Below are positions 7,509 through 16,045 of a stretch of DNA of 28,236 bases, one piece after another. The DNA comes from JBAZCO01 sp041654915. Lineage in GTDB: Bacteria; Bacillota; Clostridia; Christensenellales; DTU072. The notes under the pieces are model-generated. The model was not told the origin of the DNA. It worked only from the letters and a program-made list of their open reading frames with translations, and did no database searches. The DNA lies in assembly GCA_041654915.1 (NCBI GenBank), contig JBAZCO010000012.1:1-28236 (forward strand), read 5' to 3'. Position numbers and translations under genes: made by a program. Positions within the stretch are counted from its first letter, which is position 1, and each line of letters starts with the position of its first letter.

Positions 7509-9086
7509 TTAGCACAAAATTTCTTCCTCTTCTTCCTTTTTATGCAAGAAAGACGCACGCTGATAAAGTCTTTTTGCGCTCTCTGGAATATCTTTGCCCG
7601 CAAAACAGTTGGTGATGCCGTACTTTTCCTGCACAGTTATATAATCACCCGCTCTAATAGCTCTTGCAATTGCAAGCTGTTTTTCCAAGCGCTCTTTTTG
7701 TGCATTGTCATAGCGGATAAATAACATTGGGATAATGTGCAGCAGCGAACCTATCACAGGTGCAAGCATAAAAATTGGCCATACCCAACGATAAAAGGCA
7801 TCAGGTTGAGGGGTGTCGTTGTTGTAAGCGTCCGAATCAAATTGGAGTATCACTAGCGTAACGCCTGTAAAAAATGTTTGTATCGCCCCGCCTATCTTTG
7901 CGGTAAAGTTTTGTGTGGAATAAACCGCCCCTTCATTTCTCTTGCCTGTCTTCCACTCCATATAGTCCAAACTATCTCCCAAAAGAGTAGTGGTAGCAAT
8001 CCCTGCCATTGCTGTTGGGATACCCGCTAGCGCCATTAGGACACCCATAATCATTATTCTTATGCCTTCATAGCCCACAAAAAATGCTATCAATCGGAAT
8101 ATAATATTTGCCGCAACACCAAGGATAAGCAAGTTTTTTGGACCACCCACCCGTTTCATTAGTTTTTGTGACAAAAACATTCCTATCGCACCCGGCAAAC
8201 CCACCACTAAACCAAAAATAAAACTGATGTTAAGCCCGTTTATCTCTCTGCCAAAGACATTTGCGCTCACCATATATTTAAAAAAGTATATTTGGTTTAC
8301 GGTAAGCGTGCAAACGCTAAGTATGTTGCCAAGCACAACCAGCATAACCATTTTGTTGCTGAACAGCAGGCGGAAAGATTTAATCAATCCTTCTTCCATT
8401 TTAATTACGGGCGCACGCTCCTTTGCCGCATAGTTAAACAGGGATAGCACCATACCGCCAAAACCAAATACAATACCCAATATGAAAAAGATATCCTTTT
8501 CACTTATCCCGCCTAGTGCGTGGCGATTGCCTATAATAAGAATGATTAAACCAGAGGGTAGCGCACCTATCATAGCACCTATGCGTGCTACTTGTGATAT
8601 TTTTGCTCTTTCTTTGGAATTGGTTGAGATTAGCGCCGTCATTCCCCACTGCGCAATATCTTGAAAGGAATATAGGAAGTCAAACAAAAAATAAACAACA
8701 ATGATAAAGACCACTGTTTGTGTCCATGCAAGCCCGAAGTCCATAAAAAGCAGTGCGATAAGTATCCCTATGGGAATGGGGGTAATCTTTAAAAACGGAC
8801 GCAGTTTTTCCCCATTTTTAAATACATGCTTGTCGATAATACCGCCCACCAAAGGGTCGTTGAACGCATCCCAAACCCGAGAGATTGCAAGAATTGAACT
8901 TATTATCATTTTGGGGTAACCCATAACAGCTATGCAAAAGTGCTGAAACCACCCCGATATAAAACTAAACGATATGTTTTGTCCCGCTATACCCGTTGCG
9001 TATTTGACAAGTTCGGGATTGGAAACTTGATAGTCCTTTTCCCGTCCAAATATTTTGTCTAACAGCTTACCTGCTCTTCCTTCCAC
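7509..9086 (-). CDS. GPH-family sugar:cation symporter (MFS_2)
   Basis: The protein has 525 residues in about 12 membrane segments. The glycoside-pentoside-hexuronide symporter signature RVWDAFNDPLVGGIID is near residues 75-90, with the acidic residues that bind the coupling cation in melibiose permease. The usual family length is about 450-480; the extra residues are an extended charged C-terminal tail ending in a run of glutamates and EILC. I chose the GTG at 9084-9086: it lies six bases after GGAGG and about 20 bases after the predicted transcription start. A TTG seven codons earlier would lie at or before that start. The substrate is probably a glycoside, pentoside or hexuronide; the nearby galM supports a sugar. 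Co-transcription with pirin is possible. Confidence 0.9.
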   Translation of the reverse strand: MEGRAGKLLDKIFGREKDYQVSNPELVKYATGIAGQNISFSFISGWFQHFCIAVMGYPKMIISSILAISRVWDAFNDPLVGGIIDKHVFKNGEKLRPFLKITPIPIGILIALLFMDFGLAWTQTVVFIIVVYFLFDFLYSFQDIAQWGMTALISTNSKERAKISQVARIGAMIGALPSGLIILIIGNRHALGGISEKDIFFILGIVFGFGGMVLSLFNYAAKERAPVIKMEEGLIKSFRLLFSNKMVMLVVLGNILSVCTLTVNQIYFFKYMVSANVFGREINGLNISFIFGLVVGLPGAIGMFLSQKLMKRVGGPKNLLILGVAANIIFRLIAFFVGYEGIRIMIMGVLMALAGIPTAMAGIATTTLLGDSLDYMEWKTGKRNEGAVYSTQNFTAKIGGAIQTFFTGVTLVILQFDSDAYNNDTPQPDAFYRWVWPIFMLAPVIGSLLHIIPMLFIRYDNAQKERLEKQLAIARAIRAGDYITVQEKYGITNCFAGKDIPESAKRLYQRASFLHKKEEEEEILC

Positions 9087-9111
9087 CCGAACCCTCCAGA
9101 TTAACAAAAAA

Positions 9112-9140
9112 ATTATATCATATTTTTAACAATATGAAAA
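9112..9140 (-). promoter_or_regulatory. Extended -10 promoter for the GPH symporter
   Basis: On the minus strand TATAAT (9112-9117) is preceded by TGA, forming an extended TGnTATAAT -10. A weak -35 TTTTCA (9135-9140) stands 17 bases upstream. The predicted transcript starts near 9105, leaving a very short leader. Confidence 0.6.
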
Positions 9141-9227
9141 GGGGTAAAGTTTTTGGCGTTGTACTCTACTCTCAACCTTTATATTGAAATAAAAAAATTT
9201 GCCTTATGGTGTACTTGGTTTGGCGGA

Positions 9228-10511
9228 CTAATCAACCTCATTTTCTTTTGGGACTATCTCATCAACAGCCGCTGTTTTGCTAGCTATCGGCTTTAAGAAA
9301 GCTATTAGTACCACACCCGCAATGGCAGCTATTGCCGCAATAAGAAAAGCGGGGAACATCTTGCCAATATCATCTGCCGCTAAGTTTTTAAAGTGTCCTG
9401 CTATATACGAAGAAATTACTCCGCCTGCGCCAAAGCCAATCATAACCAATCCATAATTAAATGCTGTATATTTCTGCCCGAAATAGTCGGCAGAAAGCGA
9501 GGCATAGTTGCTAAGAAAACCGCCGTATAAAAACCCTATTGCCGCAATTATCACAAAAATCCAATATCCGCTTGCAATAGTAACCAAGAGTGATAAACCC
9601 GCATTTATACAAAGGAGTATAATAATCGTATTCTTTCTGCCAAGTTTATCCGACACCCACCCCCACACAAGCCTGCCAACGGCATTAAATACGGAAATAA
9701 CCACGACGCCAACTGCGGCAGCAGCGCCCATACCCTTTGCGTCCGCTATGGGTTTGGCAAACCCAATCATCATTAGCCCGCCCATTGTGGCAAGCAAAAA
9801 TGAAACAGTCATTATATAATATTGGGGAGTAGAAAGTATCTCTTTGGGAGAAAGGCTGCCTGTGGTTATCGAAGGGTTAGGTTTGGGTGTCCAACCTTGA
9901 GGCAAATAATCTTTGGGAGGCTCAATTATAAAGTATCCGCCTGCGGTGCAAACCGCCAAAAACACAAAGCCCAAAACAAAGAATGTCTTGAGTTCGCCGC
10001 TGCCGGCAGAACCGTCATTTAGCGCCTTCATTAGCGCAGATGCCACGGGGGTAAATACAACCCCGCCCATACCTAACGCAGATATGATAATGCCGGTGGC
10101 AAGCCCCCTCTTGTCGGGAAACCATTTTTGCGCTGTTGCAATAGTAGTGGAATATGCCATACCCATACCTATACCACCCATAAGCCCAAATGTTATCCAT
10201 AGCAGCCACGGGGCTTTGGGGGTGACAAAGGATGCAAGAATAAAGCCAAGCGCCATTGTCAAGCCGCCCGCCATAACAATGAAACGGGGGGCAATATATT
10301 TTCTTAAAATTCCCGATATTATGCCTCCCACCGAGAGGGTTGCAATCATAAAGGAAAAGGAAAGGCTTGCAAGCGCATTATTGCCGTTAAACAGCGCATT
10401 GGCTATTCCCGTTTGGAACATACTCCAAATGTAAGTTGTACCTAAACAAAGCTGTATACAAACGGATGCGATAATAATTATCCATCTTTTTTTACCTACT
10501 GTAAAATCCAT
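9228..10511 (-). CDS. OFA-family MFS transporter (oxalate/formate antiporter-like)
   Basis: The 427-residue protein has about 12 hydrophobic segments. It carries OFA family marks: the N-terminal RWIIIIASVCIQLCLGTTYIWS start and WFPDKRGLATGI in the loop after helix 4, followed by a glycine-rich ALGMGG helix. A conserved RLVWGWVSDKLGRKN loop lies between helices 8 and 9. The family exchanges or imports small carboxylates such as oxalate, formate or lactate; the substrate here is not determined. Nearby malate/lactate dehydrogenase and malic enzyme genes make a carboxylate plausible. The ATG at 10511 follows GGGAG by about 10 bases. The leader contains a GC-rich hairpin (10552-10571). Confidence 0.88.
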   Translation of the reverse strand: MDFTVGKKRWIIIIASVCIQLCLGTTYIWSMFQTGIANALFNGNNALASLSFSFMIATLSVGGIISGILRKYIAPRFIVMAGGLTMALGFILASFVTPKAPWLLWITFGLMGGIGMGMAYSTTIATAQKWFPDKRGLATGIIISALGMGGVVFTPVASALMKALNDGSAGSGELKTFFVLGFVFLAVCTAGGYFIIEPPKDYLPQGWTPKPNPSITTGSLSPKEILSTPQYYIMTVSFLLATMGGLMMIGFAKPIADAKGMGAAAAVGVVVISVFNAVGRLVWGWVSDKLGRKNTIIILLCINAGLSLLVTIASGYWIFVIIAAIGFLYGGFLSNYASLSADYFGQKYTAFNYGLVMIGFGAGGVISSYIAGHFKNLAADDIGKMFPAFLIAAIAAIAGVVLIAFLKPIASKTAAVDEIVPKENEVD

Positions 10512-10551
10512 ATCTTATGTACTCCCTAAAAAGTTGCAATAAACTTGTAAG

Positions 10552-10571
10552 GGCGTGCCTTGCCGCACGCC
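10552..10571 (-). promoter_or_regulatory. GC-rich hairpin in the leader of the OFA transporter mRNA
   Basis: GGCGTGC and GCACGCC form a seven-base-pair stem with a six-base loop, inside otherwise AT-rich DNA. It lies between the predicted transcription start (about 10606) and the ATG. It has no following T-run. It could be a regulatory hairpin or a dispersed palindromic repeat of the kind common in gut Clostridia. Confidence 0.45.
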
Positions 10572-10612
10572 GACAGAATGAGCATTTAACTCGTCCTTTA
10601 ATTTTACATTAA

Positions 10613-10641
10613 ATAATATAGGATAATTGCCGCTTTGTCAA
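10613..10641 (-). promoter_or_regulatory. Strong promoter for the OFA transporter
   Basis: TTGACA (10636-10641) and TATTAT (10613-10618) on the minus strand are separated by 17 bases, followed by a leader of about 95 bases. It lies just after the alcohol dehydrogenase stop, so the transporter has its own transcript. Confidence 0.7.
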
Positions 10642-10685
10642 TATCTTTTTCAAAAATAAAATAAATGCTACTATTGACAATCAAT

Positions 10686-11789
10686 TTATAGTTTTAGCGC
10701 CGCCTGCAAAACCTCTACTAAATTTGAATAAGCAACTGGAGCGGCGCAGTTATTAACATTGCGTGTTTTTGCTGCCTTTTCTGCATATAGCTCTATCTCA
10801 TCCGCTGTAAGAGCGGGCATATTACCCAAAAGCTCTGCCATATCACTTTTGAACTCCTGTGCGCTTGCCATACCAAACGGTTTGAGAACGCTCTTTGCAA
10901 GCTCTGGGTTATGCTTTTCAATAAAGCCCAAAAATGCGCCCAGCAAATACCCGTTGGCAAGCCCGTGGTCTGCTCCTTTAAAATAAGTTAATGAGTACCC
11001 TAGCGAATGCACCGCCGTTGTCCCCGTTTGGGCAATTACCATACCCGCAAGAGTAGAGGCAACAAGCAGTTTTTCCCTATGTAAAAATGTGAGTGTATTT
11101 GCTTTTAATGCGTCCATACACTCCCGTATCATACTTATGCTTTTTTCGGCAAGCGCATCCGATACCGCATTTGCCCGCTTAGATAGCATACCCTCCACCG
11201 AGTGCGACAGCGCATCTATTGCGGTGTTTAGCGTTGTGTTGTAGGATAGGCTTAATGTGTATTGGGCATCTAAAAGCGCAAGTTTGGGAAACAATACGGA
11301 TGATGCCATAGATGTCTTGCTTTCTATTTTATCATTGGTGAGAACCGAATATTGTGTAACTTCACTTCCCGTTCCCGCTGTTGTTGGTATAAAGACCATT
11401 GGCAGCGCCGCAGAGTATTCACCCGAAAACAACGCACTCTCCTCCAGTCGGTTTACTGCAAGAACAGCAATTGCCTTTGCCGTGTCCATAGGTGAACCGC
11501 CGCCAATTGCGATTACAAAATCCGCCCCTTCTTTAATAGCAAAATCCGCCCCTTCATAAACGCTTGCTATTGTGGGGTTTGGCACAGACTTATCAAATAG
11601 CGCATAGCCTTGCCCGTTGCTCTCAAGTCCCGCTATTATATCATTAAGCGCACCCGATGCCTTTGCAGAGTGTTTCCCCGTGACAATTAACGCTTTTTTG
11701 CCAAATGCGGAATATTCTTTAGCATTTTCCACTACGCAATTTTTACCGCTAATCACCTTTACGGGCATATAAAAACTAAAGTCCTTCAT
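10686..11789 (-). CDS. Iron-containing (type III) alcohol dehydrogenase
   Basis: This 367-residue enzyme belongs to the iron-dependent alcohol dehydrogenase family, which interconverts alcohols and aldehydes with NAD(P)H in fermentation. The nucleotide-binding GGGSPMDTAKA is at 96-106, and PTTAGTGSEVT at 135-145. All four metal ligands are in place: Asp192 and His196 in IDALSHSVEG, His261 in TAVHSLGY, and His275 in GADHGLANG. The length fits single-domain members such as FucO or butanol dehydrogenases; the alcohol used cannot be told from sequence. The ATG at 11789 is five bases after GAGGT. It is followed on the same strand by the OFA transporter, which has a separate promoter. Confidence 0.92.
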   Translation of the reverse strand: MKDFSFYMPVKVISGKNCVVENAKEYSAFGKKALIVTGKHSAKASGALNDIIAGLESNGQGYALFDKSVPNPTIASVYEGADFAIKEGADFVIAIGGGSPMDTAKAIAVLAVNRLEESALFSGEYSAALPMVFIPTTAGTGSEVTQYSVLTNDKIESKTSMASSVLFPKLALLDAQYTLSLSYNTTLNTAIDALSHSVEGMLSKRANAVSDALAEKSISMIRECMDALKANTLTFLHREKLLVASTLAGMVIAQTGTTAVHSLGYSLTYFKGADHGLANGYLLGAFLGFIEKHNPELAKSVLKPFGMASAQEFKSDMAELLGNMPALTADEIELYAEKAAKTRNVNNCAAPVAYSNLVEVLQAALKL

Positions 11790-11823
11790 AAAAACCTCAC
11801 ACTAAATAGTAATCGTCCTTATA

Positions 11824-11829
11824 ATTATA
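11824..11829 (-). promoter_or_regulatory. Probable -10 element for the alcohol dehydrogenase gene
   Basis: TATAAT reads on the minus strand 34 bases upstream of the ATG. The hexamer 17 bases further up (TAGCAA) is a poor -35, so only the -10 is well supported. Confidence 0.4.
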
Positions 11830-11959
11830 CAACACTTTTGCAAAACTTGCTAATCATATTTGCAGGACTTGGGTGACTAGCTCCCTATACGGTACATTCA
11901 CAAATTGAGGCTGGCACTTCGTAGCATGTTTTGCAAAATAAGACTCTTTTTAAGAAATC

Positions 11960-11988
11960 TTGACTTATAGGGATGCTTGTGATAATAT
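11960..11988 (+). promoter_or_regulatory. Promoter for the nucleoside phosphorylase gene
   Basis: TTGACT (11960-11965) and TAATAT (11983-11988) are separated by 17 bases, with the ATG 33 bases downstream. Confidence 0.65.
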
Positions 11989-12021
11989 TTAACAAACTTA
12001 AAAAATCTGGTAGGAAAAAAG

Positions 12022-12804
12022 ATGAAAGATTTGAAACTGCCCTTATTTGAATATGATGATGAGGAAGGAAAAATAACACCCGATGCCGCCGTTCGCAATA
12101 TCCCTTACGAGCAGCGAAAAAAACTAAAAGATTTACAAATAGATAAAGCTATAATATTTTTTGACCCTCACCTTGAAGATTATTCTTTTTCAAAAAAAAC
12201 CGAGTGCGTATATCGCTTTATTGCCGCAGGTGCTAACACGGCGGTATTATTATATGACAAAAAGATACTTCTAGCCCAATGCCCAATCGGTGGTCCTGCG
12301 GCGGCGGGCTTGATGGATGAGCTTGTATCGCTTGGCATAAATAAATTTATTGCTCAAGGCTTTGCAGGGTGTATTGACCCAATCTTGGACACCAAAACTG
12401 TTTTTATTATCAACAGCGCCATACGGGATGAGGGAACAAGCTTTCATTACATACCTCCTTCCGCCGAGGTTGAGCTTAAAAGTGAATTGGTAAATCATAT
12501 CGCAGCAGCTTGTGAGAAAAAAGGAATAGATTATCATATAGGAAAAACTTGGACAACAGATGGTTTTTATAGGGAAACGCCATCAAGAATTGAACGCCGC
12601 CTCAAGCAAGGCGCTCAAGTTGTAGAAATGGAGTGCGCCGCCCTTGCTGCAACAGCGCAATATCGCAAGGTTAGCTTTGGGCAATTTGTTTATTTTTCCG
12701 ATTTGGTATATCAGCCCGTTTGGCAATGGTTGGAAATCGACCGCAATAAAATACGCTGGGAGATGTTAAATTTAGCAATAGAAACTTGCCTTGCAATAAA
12801 ATAA
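12022..12804 (+). CDS. Nucleoside phosphorylase (PNP/UDP family)
   Basis: The 260-residue protein belongs to the nucleoside phosphorylase superfamily, which splits nucleosides with phosphate into base and (deoxy)ribose 1-phosphate for salvage. Seen are the phosphate-site region ALC-type CPIGGPAAAG, IAQGFAGCID, the RDEGTSFHY motif typical of the uridine/purine phosphorylase branch, and VEMECAALAA, whose Met and Glu contact the ribose in this family. Length matches the family. The base preference (uridine or purine) is not decided by these motifs. The ATG at 12022 follows an AGGAAAA sequence, a moderate ribosome binding site. It stands alone, with a promoter of its own and convergent tRNA genes downstream. 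Confidence 0.85.
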   Translation: MKDLKLPLFEYDDEEGKITPDAAVRNIPYEQRKKLKDLQIDKAIIFFDPHLEDYSFSKKTECVYRFIAAGANTAVLLYDKKILLAQCPIGGPAAAGLMDELVSLGINKFIAQGFAGCIDPILDTKTVFIINSAIRDEGTSFHYIPPSAEVELKSELVNHIAAACEKKGIDYHIGKTWTTDGFYRETPSRIERRLKQGAQVVEMECAALAATAQYRKVSFGQFVYFSDLVYQPVWQWLEIDRNKIRWEMLNLAIETCLAIK

Positions 12805-12840
12805 AAAATTCAACTTCAAAAAACAATAAGCTCAAACCAT

Positions 12841-12870
12841 AAAAAACACGGATGCTTTTAAGCCGCCGTG
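12841..12870 (-). terminator. Terminator of the tRNA-Leu/tRNA-Pro transcript
   Basis: Reading the minus strand, CACGG pairs with CCGTG and inner GCTT with AAGC, with a two-base mismatch between them, followed by six Ts. It begins six bases after the tRNA-Pro CCA end. Confidence 0.7.
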
Positions 12871-12875
12871 CGTTG

Positions 12876-12952
12876 TGGTCGAGGTGGCGGGACTTGAACC
12901 CACGGCCTCTTGGTCCCGAACCAAGCGCGCTACCAAACTGCGCTACACCTCG
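12876..12952 (-). tRNA. tRNA-Pro (anticodon CGG)
   Basis: The minus strand folds as a 77-base tRNA. The acceptor stem is CGAGGTG/CACCTCG with discriminator A and an encoded CCA (12876-12878). The anticodon stem CTTGG/CCAAG encloses TTCGGGA, giving anticodon CGG. The T arm has GTTCAAGTC. The first acceptor base C is unusual for most tRNAs but fits proline tRNAs. Confidence 0.95.
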
Positions 12953-13030
12953 ATAACTGTTTTTTGTCATACATATGTATTTGCCCTATGTTTTTTAAGC
13001 TTTTTATAGACAAAAAAACATAGGGCGTTT

Positions 13031-13116
13031 TGGTGCCGGTGAAGGGACTTGAACCCCCACATCCTCTCGAATAGCGGATTTTGAATCCGCCGCGTCTGCC
13101 GTTCCGCCACACCGGC
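13031..13116 (-). tRNA. tRNA-Leu (anticodon CAA)
   Basis: An 86-base tRNA with a long variable arm, as expected for leucine. The acceptor stem is GCCGGTG/CACCGGC with discriminator A and encoded CCA (13031-13033). The anticodon stem GCGGA/TCCGC encloses TTCAAAA, giving CAA. It lies 78 bases upstream of tRNA-Pro on the same strand and probably shares its transcript. Confidence 0.95.
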
Positions 13117-13339
13117 TTGGGAATTATTTTTACCCCCGTACAGATTCTGGGTAAAAACTTTTTAAAATTTTTTGCGCTTATAATCTGCAAATGACTAGTC
13201 TTCTCAAAGTGTTTTGTTTGTAAACATTCACCTTGGCAATAATTATAGCAGAATTATATTATCACACTTGAGCGTTTTTTGCAACTATATTATGCAATAA
13301 TATACCTAAAATTAACCGCCCTCTACTTGACTAACTATG

Positions 13340-13368
13340 TTGACTATATTATCTTTTTATGGTATTAT
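13340..13368 (+). promoter_or_regulatory. Promoter for the malate/lactate dehydrogenase-malic enzyme operon
   Basis: TTGACT (13340-13345) and TATTAT (13363-13368) are 17 bases apart. A second overlapping pair, TTGACT at 13327 with TATCTT at 13350, is also 17 bases apart, so two start sites are possible. The rest of 13117-13339 holds no recognisable gene. Confidence 0.65.
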
Positions 13369-13405
13369 TTGGGTATAAAAATAGTATTACTTTAAGGAGA
13401 TTGTT

Positions 13406-14509
13406 ATGGCAAAAGTTATAGTCGATTGGACTACTCTCACAAATTTTGTAACCGATGCGTTTGTTGGCGTGGGAATACCCCGTTCAGACGCCGAAATATG
13501 TACCGATGTACTCCTCGCATCAGATAGAAGGGGCATTGAGTCGCATGGCGTTAACCGTTTCAAACCCATTTATATTGATAGGATAAAGATGGGTATCCAA
13601 AACCCCATTACCAACTTTGAGGTTATTAAAGAAACAGCGACCACCGCTGTTGTGGACGGACACGACGGTATGGGGCAAGTAATTGGCTACAAAGCTATGC
13701 AAATGGCAATAGATAAGGCAAAAAAATACGGTATGGGTATGGTTGCAGTAAGAAATAGCTGTCACTACGGCATAGCTGGTTACTATACTACAATGGCGTC
13801 AGATGCTGGTATGATAGGTATGACGGGAACAAACGCCCGCCCCTCAATCGCCCCCACATTTGGTGTTGAAAATATGTTAGGCACAAACCCGTTTACGGTA
13901 GGTTTCCCCACCGACGAGGATTTCCCCTTCTCCTTTGACTGTGCAACCTCAATCACACAAAGAGGCAAGCTAGAATATTATTCAAGAATAGGACAATCCA
14001 CCCCAAAAGGTATGGTTATTGGGCGTGACGGCTCTGCAAGGACAGACACCGACCAAATACTCATTGACCTCAACACGGGCAACGCCGCTCTTGCACCCCT
14101 TGGCGGGATTGGCGAGGAGCTTGCCGGCTACAAAGGCTATGGCTTTGCCACTATCGTAGAAGTACTTTCCGCCGCACTGCAAGCGGGCAATTTCCTCAAG
14201 ATGCTCACGGGCAAAAAGGACGGCAAAAATGTTCCCTTCCATTTAGGACATTTCTTTATCGCAATAGACACCGAGGCTTTCTTGGGACTTGAGCAATTCA
14301 AAAAGACTGCCGGAGATATTATGCGTGAACTTCGTGCCTCTACTGTCGCCCCCGGCGAGGAGAGAATTTTCACTGCCGGACAAAAAGAATGGGAAGTTTG
14401 GCAAGAGAGAAAGGACAGCGGAGTACCAATAAATGAGGCAGTTCAGCAAGAATTTATCAAAGTGCGTGACGAGCTAAAACTAAACTATACATTCCCTTGG
14501 GAAAACTAA
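13406..14509 (+). CDS. Ldh2-family malate/L-lactate dehydrogenase
   Basis: This 367-residue cytoplasmic oxidoreductase belongs to the Ldh2 (type 2 malate/L-lactate dehydrogenase) family, unrelated to classical LDH. It uses NAD(P) to oxidise 2-hydroxy acids such as malate, lactate or ureidoglycolate. Family motifs are RRGIESHGVNRF near residues 36-47, the NSCHYGIAGYY segment with the conserved His, GTNPFTVGFPT, and the GYKGYG loop near 245. AAGGAG lies eight bases before the ATG. The malic enzyme gene follows after 18 bases, so malate is the likeliest substrate: the pair could convert oxaloacetate through malate to pyruvate. This substrate choice is inference; family members cannot be told apart by motif alone. 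Confidence 0.9.
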   Translation: MAKVIVDWTTLTNFVTDAFVGVGIPRSDAEICTDVLLASDRRGIESHGVNRFKPIYIDRIKMGIQNPITNFEVIKETATTAVVDGHDGMGQVIGYKAMQMAIDKAKKYGMGMVAVRNSCHYGIAGYYTTMASDAGMIGMTGTNARPSIAPTFGVENMLGTNPFTVGFPTDEDFPFSFDCATSITQRGKLEYYSRIGQSTPKGMVIGRDGSARTDTDQILIDLNTGNAALAPLGGIGEELAGYKGYGFATIVEVLSAALQAGNFLKMLTGKKDGKNVPFHLGHFFIAIDTEAFLGLEQFKKTAGDIMRELRASTVAPGEERIFTAGQKEWEVWQERKDSGVPINEAVQQEFIKVRDELKLNYTFPWEN

Positions 14510-14527
14510 AAAGGAGAACATTACTAT

Positions 14528-15700
14528 ATGGATTACGCAAAAGAGTCTTTAAAGCTTCACTATCAATTAAAAGGCAAACTTGAGGTTGTATCTCGTGCTA
14601 AAGTAACCAACAAAGAAGAGTTGTCACTTGCATACACCCCCGGCGTTGCAGAGCCTTGTTTGGAAATCAAAAAGGATGTAAATAAATCTTACGAGCTAAC
14701 CCGTCGCTGGAACACGGTTGCTGTTGTTACAGACGGCACTGCTGTTTTGGGACTTGGCGATATTGGACCAGAGGCAGGTATGCCTGTTATGGAAGGCAAG
14801 TGCGTTTTGTTCAAAGAGTTTGGCGATGTTGATGCTATCCCCCTTTGCATAAGAAGTAAAGATACCGACGAAATAGTAAAGACCATATCCCTCTTATTGG
14901 GAAGTTTTGGCGGAGTAAACCTTGAGGATATTGCAGCTCCCCGCTGCTTTGAGATAGAAAAGAAGCTCAAAAAAATAAGCGATGTGCCAATATTCCACGA
15001 TGACCAACACGGGACAGCGGTAGTATGTCTTGCCGCATTGATAAACGCACTTCGCATAGTGAAAAAAGACTTAAAAGATTGCAAAATCGTCTTTAGCGGC
15101 GCAGGAGCGGCAGGCGTGGCAATAGCCAAACTGCTAATTAGTTCGGGCGCAACCAATATCATTATGAGCGACCGCAAAGGCGTAATATACGCAGGCGACA
15201 GCACCCTATCCCCCGATAAAGCAGAAATAGCAACTTTTACCAATCCTCATAGAATCAAAGGCAAGCTTGCCGATGCTATGGTGGATGCGGATATATTCAT
15301 TGGTGTTAGCGCAGCTGGTGTTGTAAGCGAAGAAATGGTAAGAAGTATGGCAAAAGATGCCATAGTAATGGCAATGGCAAACCCTGTACCCGAAATTATG
15401 CCTGACCTTGCTATCAAAGCAGGTGCGGCAGTGGTTGGCACGGGCCGAAGTGACTTCCCCAATCAAATCAACAATGTGCTTGCCTTCCCCGGCATATTCC
15501 GTGGAGCGTTAGATGTGCGTGCGTCCGATATAAACGAGCAAATGAATATTGCCGCTGCCAAAGCAATTGCATCCATAGTTTCGGATGAGGAATTAACCCC
15601 CGAATACATTCTCCCAAGAGCATTTGACTTGAGAGTGGGAAAAGCTGTTGCTGACGCCGTTGCAAAAGCGGCAAGAGAAAGCGGAGCGGCAAGAATATAA
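14528..15700 (+). CDS. NAD(P)-dependent malic enzyme, short form
   Basis: The 390-residue enzyme decarboxylates malate to pyruvate and CO2 while reducing NAD(P). Motifs in order are AYTPGVAEPC, TDGTAVLGLGDIGPEAGMPVMEGK with the catalytic Lys region, FHDDQHGTA supplying metal ligands, GAGAAGVAIAKLL as dinucleotide-binding loop, and NPVPEIMPDLA followed by GTGRSDFPNQINN. It lacks the phosphotransacetylase-like tail of MaeB and matches the length of bacterial short malic enzymes. The coenzyme preference cannot be read with confidence. AAGGAG lies before the ATG. It is the second gene of the operon after the Ldh2 dehydrogenase, and a strong terminator follows. Confidence 0.94.
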   Translation: MDYAKESLKLHYQLKGKLEVVSRAKVTNKEELSLAYTPGVAEPCLEIKKDVNKSYELTRRWNTVAVVTDGTAVLGLGDIGPEAGMPVMEGKCVLFKEFGDVDAIPLCIRSKDTDEIVKTISLLLGSFGGVNLEDIAAPRCFEIEKKLKKISDVPIFHDDQHGTAVVCLAALINALRIVKKDLKDCKIVFSGAGAAGVAIAKLLISSGATNIIMSDRKGVIYAGDSTLSPDKAEIATFTNPHRIKGKLADAMVDADIFIGVSAAGVVSEEMVRSMAKDAIVMAMANPVPEIMPDLAIKAGAAVVGTGRSDFPNQINNVLAFPGIFRGALDVRASDINEQMNIAAAKAIASIVSDEELTPEYILPRAFDLRVGKAVADAVAKAARESGAARI

Positions 15701-15730
15701 AGTAGACCTTTAAATAACTATCTCCTATAT

Positions 15731-15766
15731 AAAAAGGACTGTTTTGCAAAAAGCAGTCCTTTTTTG
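15731..15766 (+). terminator. Intrinsic terminator after malic enzyme
   Basis: AAAAAGGACTG (15731-15741) pairs with CAGTCCTTTTT (15754-15764), ending in a T-run. Between it and 15964 I see no gene, promoter pair or known RNA motif, only AT-rich sequence with a more GC-rich patch at about 15836-15880. Confidence 0.9.
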
Positions 15767-15964
15767 TTTAAATACTAACACAATATATGCAAGTGAAAAT
15801 ATTAAATGCGATAGGTTAAAGCAAAAAAAAATACTCGGCATACGAAGTCCCTAGCGTCTACAGGCTATACCCGTACTTGATTATGTATGTATTGTATATT
15901 ATTCGTTTTTAGTTGTCTAACAATATATTACCTTAAAAACTTAAAAGATATATTTTTGTATATT

Positions 15965-15996
15965 AAAAAGAGGCTGCCCCTAGAGCAACCTCTTTT
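15965..15996 (-). terminator. Terminator of the EF-G-like gene
   Basis: On the minus strand GAGGTTGC pairs with GCAGCCTC (one G-T pair), followed by TTTTT. It lies about 50 bases beyond the stop at 16046. Confidence 0.75.
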
Positions 15997-16045
15997 ATTA
16001 TATTAATTCAATCAATTTTATATTGACTTAACTCAAAAACCATTT

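Noticed and set aside
9913..10434. A 173-codon plus-strand open frame opposite the OFA transporter
   Set aside because: It is antisense to a clear membrane transporter and rich in Pro, Ala and Ile because of the complementary codons; there is no ribosome binding site.
12671..13190. Minus-strand open frames across the tRNA genes, with peptides such as VAQFGSALGSGPRGRGFKSR and GGFKIRYSRGCGGSSPFTG
   Set aside because: These are the well-known false peptides produced by translating tRNA genes, here tRNA-Pro and tRNA-Leu.
14689..15243. A 184-codon minus-strand open frame inside malic enzyme
   Set aside because: It is antisense to conserved malic enzyme motifs and has no family resemblance or start signal.
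15766..15964. Possible structured RNA or riboswitch around 15836-15880
   Set aside because: No known riboswitch core could be matched, no downstream gene starts from it, and neither strand shows a stable stem with a T-run there.
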